Source of the DNA: RQOF01 sp964461135
Lineage (GTDB): Bacteria; Calditrichota; Calditrichia; RBG-13-44-9
Direction: 5' to 3'
Assembly (NCBI GenBank): GCA_964461135.1
Contig: CAYWTB010000154.1
Span: 1-5,059 of the forward strand
Length of the DNA stretch: 5,059 nt
Part shown: positions 1 to 5,059 of the stretch, piece after piece
Layout of the letters: every line of letters begins with the position of its first letter
Numbering within the stretch: the stretch's first letter is position 1
Translations under genes and position numbers: made by a program
The notes under the pieces: model-generated
Database searches by the model: none
What the model was told of the DNA's origin: nothing
Seen by the model: only the letters and a program-made list of their open reading frames with translations

Positions 1-193
1 ACACTTCGTGATGTTTTGTTCACAGTTAGGGGTGGTGTTTTTTTTGATCAGAATTCTTTAACATGTAATAAATATTGGAATTCTGATTTCTGGCATGCGG
101 TTTGAAGCTTTCTGTAGTGGTAATTATTTTTGAAAAGTTGAATTCTACTATTGACAAATTCATGTTGATTGAATAGATTATAATTAATCCGAA
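1..193. other. AT-rich left flank, no supported gene
   Basis: This stretch, together with the leader that follows, is the gene-free region before the first lipoprotein start at 367. Frame 1 is open from the window edge to a TGA at 103-105, giving 34 residues that I do not recognise. It could be the tail of an upstream gene, but nothing supports this. A run of eight T at 38-45 follows a GT-rich segment, but I find no stable stem before it, so I do not call a terminator. The only structured signal is the candidate promoter at 151-179. Confidence 0.5.
151..179 (+). promoter_or_regulatory. Candidate σ70-type promoter for lipoprotein gene A
   Basis: A perfect TTGACA at 151-156 is followed, after 17 bp, by TAGATT at 174-179, which matches 4 of 6 bases of the -10 consensus. 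A perfect TATAAT also lies at 179-184, but with a 22-bp spacer. Transcription would start near 186-192, just before the repeated leader at 194, so the leader would be nearly the whole 5' UTR. The second leader copy has no comparably good box upstream. In an AT-rich region such matches can arise by chance, and Bacteroidota use a different promoter consensus, so confidence is modest. Confidence 0.35.
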
Positions 194-224
194 CAGGTTT
201 TATTTGGACACGGTTGAACCGGCG

Positions 225-249
225 TTTTCCATATGATAACAATGGAAGG
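225..249 (+). promoter_or_regulatory. Leader hairpin that would mask the small-ORF ribosome binding site (copy 1)
   Basis: TTCCAT (227-232) and ATGGAA (242-247) form a perfect 6-bp inverted repeat around a 9-base loop. Two G-U pairs (225/249, 226/248) extend it to 8 bp in RNA. The 3' arm contains GGAAGG, the likely ribosome binding site of the small ORF that begins at 254. Folding would therefore hide that site. In copy 2 an A-T pair replaces the A·A opposition at 233/241. The regulatory role is inference; the stem is short and of modest stability. Confidence 0.4.
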
Positions 250-253
250 AATT

Positions 254-385
254 ATGTCGGCGAGGCATGATTTCCGAGGTCATTTAAACCGTTTTATTCA
301 TTGCCATTCTCCCCCGGCTTATATTCTTTATATATTAAGGAAGAAATTAAAGAAACAGGAGTTTCTATGCTTTGTCGTTTTTTGA
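254..385 (+). CDS. Small ORF overlapping the lipoprotein start (leader peptide candidate), copy 1
   Basis: This 43-residue ORF starts MSARHDFRGHLNRFIHCHSP and has four His and three Arg in its first 18 residues, then PP, a hydrophobic patch and a basic stretch. GGAAGG at 244-249 lies four bases before ATG 254. An in-frame ATG also lies at 242 but lacks a good site. The ORF stops with TGA at 383-385, 16 bases beyond the A of the lipoprotein ATG at 367 and in a different frame, so ribosomes translating it would pass over that start. The two differences from copy 2 inside the shared part, at 259 (TCG/TCA, Ser) and 265 (AGG/AGA, Arg), are both synonymous. That supports translation only weakly because there are just two. 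No protein family is recognised. It may instead be non-coding leader RNA. Confidence 0.35.
   Translation: MSARHDFRGHLNRFIHCHSPPAYILYILRKKLKKQEFLCFVVF
324..342 (+). promoter_or_regulatory. AT-rich hairpin before the lipoprotein ribosome binding site (copy 1)
   Basis: TTCTTTA (324-330) can pair with TAAGGAA (336-342), giving seven pairs, one of them G-U, around the loop TATAT. It hides an AAGGA motif and ends 14 bases before the true AGGAG at 357-361. The identical sequence is at 1710-1728 in copy 2. The stem is weak, and its role, if any, is unknown. Confidence 0.25.
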
Positions 386-1500
386 AATTTATAAGTTTTG
401 CCAGTGTTTTTTATTTTGTCTCTTTTGTCTTGATTTCCTGTGAACAAGATTTTTCCGTCTTGAATAGAACACCACCGATACAGCATGACCTGGATACAAC
501 CAGCCATGAGTTTACCTGGGAGATAATTGAATTTCCCAGTCCGTATGGGAGCGCTTCATTTTATGATGTGGCTATCATTAACGAAAATGATATTTGGGCA
601 GTAGGAGAAATTTATGCGGACAGTGCCCGGCCTGGAGTACTTTACAACGCTGTGCATTGGAATGGGGAGCGATGGGAATTGAAGCGGATAAGCACGAATT
701 CAGTAGTTGGCTTGGGTTATTCTATTATCCGAACCATTTTTGTTTTTAGTTCAGATAATATTTGGATGTTTTCAGACGCCGGTTCTTATTGTCATTGGAA
801 TGGTTCCCAATGGACAAGTGAGTATGTTTCACAAAGACAGGGAGGAATATATAAAATCTGGGGAAGTTCTCAAACAAGTATCTATTTTGTTGGCACTAAT
901 TGTAATATTACCCACTATAACGGCAGAAGCTGACAGAAACTGGAGAGTCCCATCAACCTGAATGGGACGGATATCCGGTTACTGGATATTTCAGGCAATG
1001 AGGAGTTTGTTCTGACCTGTGGATACAATATGATTGGCTATAGTGTTGTTTTGAAGATCCACAACAACCAGGTATCTACTCTTTTCAGCTCTCGCAGTTT
1101 TTTCCCTGACCCGGAGAACAATGAGTATGGCCAGTTCACAACCCTGAAATTTTTCGATAATGTTTGCTATTTATGGTCAGCAGCCGGCCTGATCCAATAT
1201 CACTTTCCGGATAATCGGTTTACGCTGACAGCGGTTAACAGGATATGTAGTGATGATTTCGGCATCGTTAGCCTGGTGGGCAATGCACCTAATGATATTC
1301 TGCTGGTTAGTTCCCTGGGAAATATCGTCCACTACAATGGCGTGGATTGGTATACGGATAATACAGTATATGACCAATTTGGTGCCGGCAATTTTTACTC
1401 GTTCAGGGGTGCAGACATGAAAGGGAATTTGGTTGCCATTCCCGGTTTATGTTGTGGCACAGAGAAAGCGGTTGTTGTGGTAGGTCGTCGCGATTATTAG
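367..1500 (+). pseudogene. β-propeller-like lipoprotein A, interrupted by one in-frame TGA
   Basis: The start is ATG 367, five bases after AGGAG; a longer TTG reading from 301 lacks a ribosome binding site and would bury the signal peptide. Residues 1-25 form a lipoprotein signal (positive residues R4 and K7, a hydrophobic core, lipobox LISC with Cys25). A linker of about 17 residues leads to DTTSHEFTW (43-51) and Trp/Gly-rich repeats of the type 'IWAVG...YNAVHWNG..W', suggesting a surface-anchored β-propeller. The frame is open to TAG 1498-1500 except for TGA at 931-933 (codon 189). The paralogue has TGG there (2569-2571), in the motif YNGxxW. After the stop the same frame stays open for 188 codons and still aligns with the paralogue (for example GNIVHYNGVDW against GLISHFNGYSW). 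The first ATG after the stop, at 1030, has no ribosome binding site, so the downstream half is not an independent gene. It lacks the fibronectin-III-like domain of gene B. It could be a fresh nonsense mutation, a sequencing error or a readthrough site. Substrate or partner is unknown. Confidence 0.85.
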
Positions 1501-1579
1501 CCGGTTTGAATTTATTTGTGGTATGATAATTTAATCCATAAATAGTGCTTTGCCTATTTTGCTATTGATAAGTTCAAAG

Positions 1580-1759
1580 CAGGTTTTATTTGGACACGGT
1601 TGAACCGGCGTTTTCCATATTATAACTATGGAAGGAATTATGTCAGCGAGACATGATTTCCGAGGTCATTTAAACCGTTTTATTCATTGCCATTCTCCCC
1701 CGGCTTATATTCTTTATATATTAAGGAAGAAATTAAAGAAACAGGAGTTTCTATGCTTT
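1580..1759 (+). repeat. 180-bp lipoprotein leader repeat, copy 2
   Basis: This is the second copy of the repeat at 194-373, in the same orientation, starting 80 bp after the end of gene A and ending at ATGCTTT of gene B. It differs at 1621, 1627, 1645 and 1651. All elements are kept: palindrome CGGTTGAACCG (1597-1607), hairpin, small ORF, second hairpin and AGGAG at 1743-1747. The 79-bp spacer before it (1501-1579) has no convincing terminator or σ70 promoter, so gene B could be read from the upstream promoter or from an unrecognised promoter in the spacer or leader. Confidence 0.95.
1611..1635 (+). promoter_or_regulatory. Leader hairpin that would mask the small-ORF ribosome binding site (copy 2)
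   Basis: TTCCATA (1613-1619) pairs with TATGGAA (1627-1633), a 7-bp perfect stem with a 7-base loop, extended by two G-U pairs to GGAAGG. It is one pair longer than in copy 1 because 1627 is T where copy 1 has A. The other nearby difference, 1621, is in the loop. Confidence 0.4.
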
Positions 1760-1813
1760 ATAATTTTTATAAATCCATATTTGTGTTCTTCGTTTTTGGT
1801 CTTTTCTCTGTGA
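1640..1813 (+). CDS. Small ORF overlapping the lipoprotein start (leader peptide candidate), copy 2
   Basis: This is the counterpart of the ORF at 254-385, with the same GGAAGG site (1630-1635) and the same first 40 residues. It runs on for 57 residues, to TAA at 1811-1813, because the sequence past the repeat differs. It overlaps the start of lipoprotein B by about 60 bases in another frame. The tail beyond residue 40 is merely the lipoprotein signal-peptide DNA read out of frame, so its hydrophobic character carries no weight. Function is unknown. Confidence 0.3.
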   Translation: MSARHDFRGHLNRFIHCHSPPAYILYILRKKLKKQEFLCFIIFINPYLCSSFLVFSL

Positions 1814-3096
1814 TTTATCTGTTCCTCGGATGTGAAAAGAACAGTACTTCACTAACGAAACAAAATCTTATTCTGAGTGAGGACTTTGCAGGGGTAACGG
1901 AAGCCTGGCTTAATGTTCGTACAGGAAATATAGACTTGCCAGTTGACTTCCACTTACTGCGGGATGATTCTCTGGTATTACAGGGTCAGTTGAAAACAAC
2001 AGACACTACATTAATCGATACCCTATTACTACCGACACATTCATATAATTACCAGCTACTTCTCTACAAGAACGGAGAACTCTCTGCATTGAGTAATGAA
2101 CTGAGCATCACCACCATGGATACCACCAGTCATGACTTTCAGTGGACATCCTATACCTTTGGTGGTTATAGTGGAACCAGTTATTTCAGTGATGTATCCA
2201 TCATTAATGAAAATGACATATGGGCAGTAGGGGGTATTTATGGGGATAGTATAAATCAAGATATGTTTTACAACGCAATACGTTGGAATGGTAGTCAATG
2301 GGAATTACATCAGATATACGTTAATTATCACAGTCAACCCACTCTTACACCTTTAGAGGGTTCATTTGCCTTGCCTGACGGTAATATAGTATTTTCAAGT
2401 GGATTACCATATTTACCAGAAGGTGATCATTGGAAATTGTATCATTTGTGGGATATGGGCATTCTTGGCCAAAGTGATGGAGGAGTTCCAATAATTTGGG
2501 GGATTTCACTTATTAATCTTTACTTTGTTGGAAGAATTGGTACTATTGTCCAATACAATGGTACAAATTGGCATAAAATTGAAAGTGGGACTGATCTACC
2601 TATTCAGGATGTATGGGGATCTCAGAATCCTTCATCCGGAGAGACCGAAATCCTGGCGGTTGCCTCAGATTTACACCATAATTTAGGGAATGAACTTATA
2701 CGAATTCAGGGTCTTCAAACTGGGGCTGTACCAGATAGTGGTCTCCCCTGGAGTATAAATGGTGTCTGGTTTATACCCGGACGGATGTACTATATTGCCG
2801 GAGATGGACTTTTCTATGCCCGCCATCTGGGAACATCCTGGCATCAGGTTTCGAATCAACCGTTGATTTATAAAACGGGCATCCGAGGACAAGCTATTAA
2901 CGATATCTTTGTGGTGGGATCGTTTGGCCTTATTTCCCATTTCAACGGTTACAGCTGGCACCATTACGGGAGTCCGGAAGTTCCTTATTTCAATGGACGT
3001 TATTTTGCCGTTGCATTAAAAGAGGATCTTGTGATGGCAGTAGGAAAAGGAAATGGCCAGGTAGCTATTATTCTTAAAGGGATACGAAGTCATTAA
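1753..3096 (+). CDS. β-propeller-like surface lipoprotein B with fibronectin-III-like domain
   Basis: This gene encodes 447 residues from ATG 1753, five bases after AGGAG; the extension back to TTG 1687 is not preferred. Residues 1-27 are a lipoprotein signal ending YLFLGC, with Cys27 as the predicted lipidation site. Residues ~37-122 look like a fibronectin-III/Ig-like β-sandwich (TEAWLNV, LLRDDSLVLQG, the TTDTTLIDTLLLPTHSYNY type of strand, and YKNGELSALSNE). The boundary motif MDTTSHDFQW (122-131) is shared with gene A. Residues ~129-447 hold repeated blade-like units with motifs DIWAVGG, YNAIRWNGSQW, LYFVGRIGTIVQYNGTNW, YYIAGDGL, and DIFVVGSFGLISHFNGYSW. I expect a cell-surface or periplasmic protein, with membrane side and ligand unknown. 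No catalytic residues are recognised. The body aligns with gene A throughout the propeller but is clearly diverged, unlike their leaders. The stop is TAA and the next ORF begins 32 bases later. Confidence 0.88.
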   Translation: MLYNFYKSIFVFFVFGLFSVIYLFLGCEKNSTSLTKQNLILSEDFAGVTEAWLNVRTGNIDLPVDFHLLRDDSLVLQGQLKTTDTTLIDTLLLPTHSYNYQLLLYKNGELSALSNELSITTMDTTSHDFQWTSYTFGGYSGTSYFSDVSIINENDIWAVGGIYGDSINQDMFYNAIRWNGSQWELHQIYVNYHSQPTLTPLEGSFALPDGNIVFSSGLPYLPEGDHWKLYHLWDMGILGQSDGGVPIIWGISLINLYFVGRIGTIVQYNGTNWHKIESGTDLPIQDVWGSQNPSSGETEILAVASDLHHNLGNELIRIQGLQTGAVPDSGLPWSINGVWFIPGRMYYIAGDGLFYARHLGTSWHQVSNQPLIYKTGIRGQAINDIFVVGSFGLISHFNGYSWHHYGSPEVPYFNGRYFAVALKEDLVMAVGKGNGQVAIILKGIRSH

Positions 3097-3128
3097 AAAA
3101 TAGAAATAAACATGAGAAGGAGGCAAAA

Positions 3129-3302
3129 ATGTATTTATTACCGAGATTTTATCTTAGAGTACTTTATGTTTTGTTTTTAGATTTATTAATAATTTCATTT
3201 CTGTCTGCACGTGATCCCATCTATCCAACCTTAAACCATCAAGTAGAAACTTCAATAGTGGTTAATCCCACAAATTCTGACAAAACAATATCACTGTTCT
3301 AA
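3129..3302 (+). CDS. Small secreted ORF, likely truncated BNR/sialidase-like surface protein
   Basis: This gene encodes 57 residues from ATG 3129, preceded by GAGAAGGAGG (3114-3123), the strongest ribosome binding site in the window, five bases upstream. Residues 1-27 form a signal peptide (R6 and R10, a hydrophobic core at 11-25, possible cleavage after Ala27). The mature part reads RDPIYP, then HQVETSIVVNPTNSDKTIS, then Leu-Phe and TAA. The pattern 'E-T-S-I-x-V-N-P-T-N' resembles the first strand of secreted BNR/sialidase-type propellers, where it normally opens a much longer protein. The truncation is therefore inferred: I see no continuation in any frame after 3302. It lies 32 bases after gene B and is probably co-transcribed. 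It could instead be a genuine small secreted protein. The signal peptide and ribosome binding site are visible; the family is a guess from a short motif. Confidence 0.55.
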   Translation: MYLLPRFYLRVLYVLFLDLLIISFLSARDPIYPTLNHQVETSIVVNPTNSDKTISLF

Positions 3303-3580
3303 TATGAAAATTCATACTGCCGTCTACAAAAGTATAAAATTTGCCACGCTGAGTTCGCCAGATAATATTTTAGGTAACTCGTTATTTTAATTGATATTAA
3401 TCCATTAATAAATTGTTGGCATCACATTTGACTAATCCAATAACAGAAAAGATTAAGTATTGAGTGACTGGATGTAGACATTAGACTTAAATTTTCGTAA
3501 TTTTGTTGGGCCGATCCTAGAAGGTGAGAGATCAACTGCTGATTATGACTCAAAAAAATAAAATTACCGGAGATTAAATC
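3303..3580. other. AT-rich gene-free spacer before the radical SAM gene
   Basis: I find no gene here. TTGACT at 3428-3433 has no good -10 partner at 17 bp. TAATTTTG at 3498-3505 matches the Bacteroidota-type -7 element TAnnTTTG but lacks a -33 TTTG at the right distance. A 10-codon ORF at 3545-3577 is not convincing. The heptamer TTAATCC (3397-3403) also occurs before each leader copy at 184-190 and 1531-1537, but its AT-rich setting makes this weak. The spacer may be decayed coding DNA of the truncated surface protein, though no trace is recognisable. Confidence 0.45.
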
Positions 3581-4816
3581 ATGGAAAAATCAGTGCTAGA
3601 CCTTCGCCGGTTATACCGCCTGCCATGGTCGCTGGCAGATAATGCCATCTCCTGGCTGGAACCGACATCTGCCTGCAATCTGTCCTGTGATGGATGTTAC
3701 CGTAAAAATGAAGCCAACAGTCATAAAACAGTAGAGGAAGTTACGCGGGAATTATCCATATTCCGGAAGATGCGCAACAGTGACGGTATATCAATTGCCG
3801 GCGGCGATCCCCTGCTCCATCCGGATATTACAGAAATTGTCAGTATTATCTCAAAAATGGGTTTTAAACCGGTCATTAACACCAATGGTATTTTACTGAG
3901 CAGGGAACTGCTAAGAGAGCTTAAAAAAGCCGGCACAGTGGGTTTTACTATTCATATTGACAGTAAACAGGGCCGGCCGGGTTGGAAAGGTAAAAATGAA
4001 CTGGAACTCAATGAGTTAAGGTTAAGATATGCCGAGATGCTGGCCGAAGCTGGCGGCATGTCCTGTGCATTCAATTCCACGGTATATGACGATACTGTTT
4101 CCTATACCCCCGATCTGGTGGAATGGGCCGGTAAGCATATGGATATTGTCCAGGTGATGGTATTTATCCTTTACCGTGCTGCCACCCCTCAACTCAATTT
4201 CAACTGGTATGCTAATGGACGAAAAATTGGTCTGGAAGAACTACAATATTCGGAAAACAATGGCAGGAGGATAGATCTTCAGTCTCCGGAGGTGGTGGCA
4301 AAAATCCGGGAAAGATTTCCGGAATTTACGCCCTGTGCATTTCTGAATGGAACCGAGAAACCAGACTCTTTCAAGTGGCTGCTCACCGGTCGTATCGGTT
4401 ATAAAGACAGAGTACTGGGGTACGTGGGTCCTAAACATATGGAATCCATTCAGGCCATGCATCATCTTCTGAAAGGCAGGTATCTGGCCTATTGTAAACC
4501 ATCCTATACCGCCATGGGAAAAACCATGCTGCTGCTTTCTCCGCTCGATCCCCGGTTGCGGGTCATCTCAGGACGATTTCTGACCTCGCTTCTGGCCAAT
4601 CCCCTGAAATTGTTTAAAAATTTATATTATCAATCAATCATGATTATCCAGCCGGTGGATTTCATGGAAAACGGCGCTCAAAATATGTGTGACGGCTGCC
4701 CGGATGTGACGGTGTGGAATGATAAACTGGTATGGTCCTGCAGGCTGGAAGAATTGAAACAATTCGGGTGCTGGGTACATTCTGTACCACGAGTCGAAAA
4801 TAATGTTAATGTGTAA
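3581..4816 (+). CDS. Radical SAM protein with Cys-rich C-terminus
   Basis: This gene encodes 411 residues from ATG 3581, with GGAG eight bases upstream (3569-3572). The motif CNLSCDGC (Cys32, Cys36, Cys39) is the CxxxCxxC that binds the radical-SAM [4Fe-4S] cluster. AGGDPLLHPD (73-82) matches the GGDP/GGEP SAM-binding motif, and VINTNG fits the next strand of the partial TIM barrel. Single cysteines lie at 162, 252 and 305. The C-terminal segment has Cys370-x2-Cys373 (MCDGCPD), then Cys387 and Cys397, which could hold an auxiliary Fe-S cluster in the manner of SPASM/Twitch domains, although the spacing does not match a canonical SPASM. The middle part (CAFLNGTEKPDSFKWLL and following) is a family-specific region I cannot assign. 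Enzymes of this superfamily generate a 5'-deoxyadenosyl radical; the substrate here is unknown. The protein appears cytoplasmic, without signal peptide. Base composition is visibly less AT-rich than in the lipoprotein genes. It is separated from neighbours by gene-free DNA on both sides, so an operon is not indicated. Confidence 0.92.
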   Translation: MEKSVLDLRRLYRLPWSLADNAISWLEPTSACNLSCDGCYRKNEANSHKTVEEVTRELSIFRKMRNSDGISIAGGDPLLHPDITEIVSIISKMGFKPVINTNGILLSRELLRELKKAGTVGFTIHIDSKQGRPGWKGKNELELNELRLRYAEMLAEAGGMSCAFNSTVYDDTVSYTPDLVEWAGKHMDIVQVMVFILYRAATPQLNFNWYANGRKIGLEELQYSENNGRRIDLQSPEVVAKIRERFPEFTPCAFLNGTEKPDSFKWLLTGRIGYKDRVLGYVGPKHMESIQAMHHLLKGRYLAYCKPSYTAMGKTMLLLSPLDPRLRVISGRFLTSLLANPLKLFKNLYYQSIMIIQPVDFMENGAQNMCDGCPDVTVWNDKLVWSCRLEELKQFGCWVHSVPRVENNVNV

Positions 4817-5059
4817 TAATCACATAAACGAGAGATTAATTTTCACACGCATATCTTTAACCTTAACATTGATTTATTGATATTTGGTTCACCATTATTA
4901 CAGATGCTTTGCAGGTAGATTTATCCGCTCACATTATTTTCATTACTATCTGAAAATTTCATCACACAACCTCTCAAAAAAAACAAAGTAGTGTGAGATT
5001 GGGAATAACCTGAAGTCGTAAAAAGTTATGAATCTCCTGGCGTTTGTAGTAGAATGTTT
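4817..5059. other. Gene-free right flank
   Basis: No gene is supported. TCACAC (4962-4967) and GTGTGA (4991-4996) form a 6-bp inverted repeat with a 23-base, A-rich loop, not a convincing terminator. An ATG at 5028 stays open for ten codons to the window edge but has no clear ribosome binding site. No terminator for the radical SAM gene was found. Confidence 0.45.

Larger units (their letters stand above)
194..373 (+). repeat. 180-bp lipoprotein leader repeat, copy 1
   Basis: This direct repeat matches 1580-1759 with 4 mismatches and no gaps (offset 1386). The mismatches are at 235, 241, 259 and 265. It starts at CAGGTTTTATTTGG and ends with ATGCTTT, the first seven bases of the lipoprotein coding sequence. 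The flanking sequence on both sides is unrelated or strongly diverged. It contains a short odd palindrome CGGTTGAACCG (211-221), a hairpin at 225-249, a small ORF starting at 254, a second hairpin at 324-342 and the lipoprotein ribosome binding site AGGAG (357-361), five bases before ATG 367. I see no terminal inverted repeats or transposase, so it is not a recognisable insertion sequence. Confidence 0.95.

Noticed and set aside
1..105. Possible C-terminal end of an upstream gene in frame 1 (34 residues)
   Set aside because: It is too short and unrecognised, and an open frame of this length is expected by chance.
211..221. CGGTTGAACCG, containing a GTTRRRY-like core, considered as an integron attC site
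   Set aside because: No matching RYYYAAC partner at attC distance, no L-box structure and no integrase. The repeats sit before genes rather than after them as cassettes require.
48..242. 64-codon ORF on the minus strand
   Set aside because: It crosses the repeat boundary, has no recognisable features or ribosome binding site, and the second leader copy lacks an equivalent reading upstream.
301..366. TTG-initiated extension of lipoprotein A (and 1687-1752 for B)
   Set aside because: There is no ribosome binding site before the TTG, and it would place 22 residues before the signal peptide. AGGAG at five bases supports ATG 367 and 1753.
931..933. Selenocysteine or reassigned TGA
   Set aside because: The aligned residue is Trp, not Cys, I noticed no obvious SECIS-like hairpin, and Trp is encoded by TGG everywhere else in the window.
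707..961. 84-codon ORF in another frame of gene A
   Set aside because: It is a shadow of the lipoprotein frame, which aligns with the paralogue throughout.
1030..1500. Independent 156-residue gene after the TGA
   Set aside because: It is in the same frame as gene A, has no ribosome binding site, and aligns to the C-terminal half of gene B, so it is part of one interrupted gene.
3545..3577. 10-codon ORF just before the radical SAM gene
   Set aside because: It has no properly spaced ribosome binding site and no recognisable precursor or leader features.
4962..4996. Inverted repeat TCACAC/GTGTGA as a terminator
   Set aside because: The loop is 23 bases, the stem only 6 bp, and no T-run follows it on the + strand.

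Overview
The window is a bacterial chromosomal or metagenomic segment with all supported genes on the + strand. Two neighbouring genes encode Trp/Gly-rich, β-propeller-like secreted lipoproteins with 'IINENDIWAVG' and 'YNG..W' motifs, and a third encodes a radical SAM protein. From general familiarity with such proteins this points to a Bacteroidota/Ignavibacteria/Calditrichota/KSB1/Marinimicrobia-like lineage. No rRNA or ribosomal marker is present, so the taxon is a low-confidence inference. The genetic code looks standard: all recognisable Trp codons in intact genes are TGG and their stops are TAA.

Layout. 1-193 is AT-rich and holds a candidate σ70-type promoter. 194-373 is the first copy of a 180-bp leader that ends seven bases into the lipoprotein reading frame. 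367-1500 is lipoprotein gene A, broken by a single in-frame TGA at 931-933 exactly where its paralogue has a Trp codon. 1501-1579 is a short spacer. 1580-1759 is the second leader copy, with 4 mismatches in 180. 1753-3096 is the intact paralogue, lipoprotein gene B, which carries an extra ~80-residue fibronectin-III-like domain. 3129-3302 is a 57-codon secreted ORF with a very strong ribosome binding site that looks like the start of a truncated BNR/sialidase-like surface protein. 3303-3580 is gene-free. 3581-4816 is a 411-residue radical SAM protein with a Cys-rich C-terminus. 4817-5059 is gene-free.

The most interesting signal is the leader. It is nearly identical upstream of two genes whose bodies have diverged strongly, and the identity stops right after the start codon. 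It contains a small ORF overlapping the lipoprotein start in another frame. The four differences between copies fall in a hairpin loop, at a loop-closing position that gains a base pair in copy 2, and at two synonymous third-codon positions. This fits a transferable regulatory/translation leader for a lipoprotein family, but it rests on only two copies. No functional link between the lipoproteins and the radical SAM gene can be shown from sequence alone.
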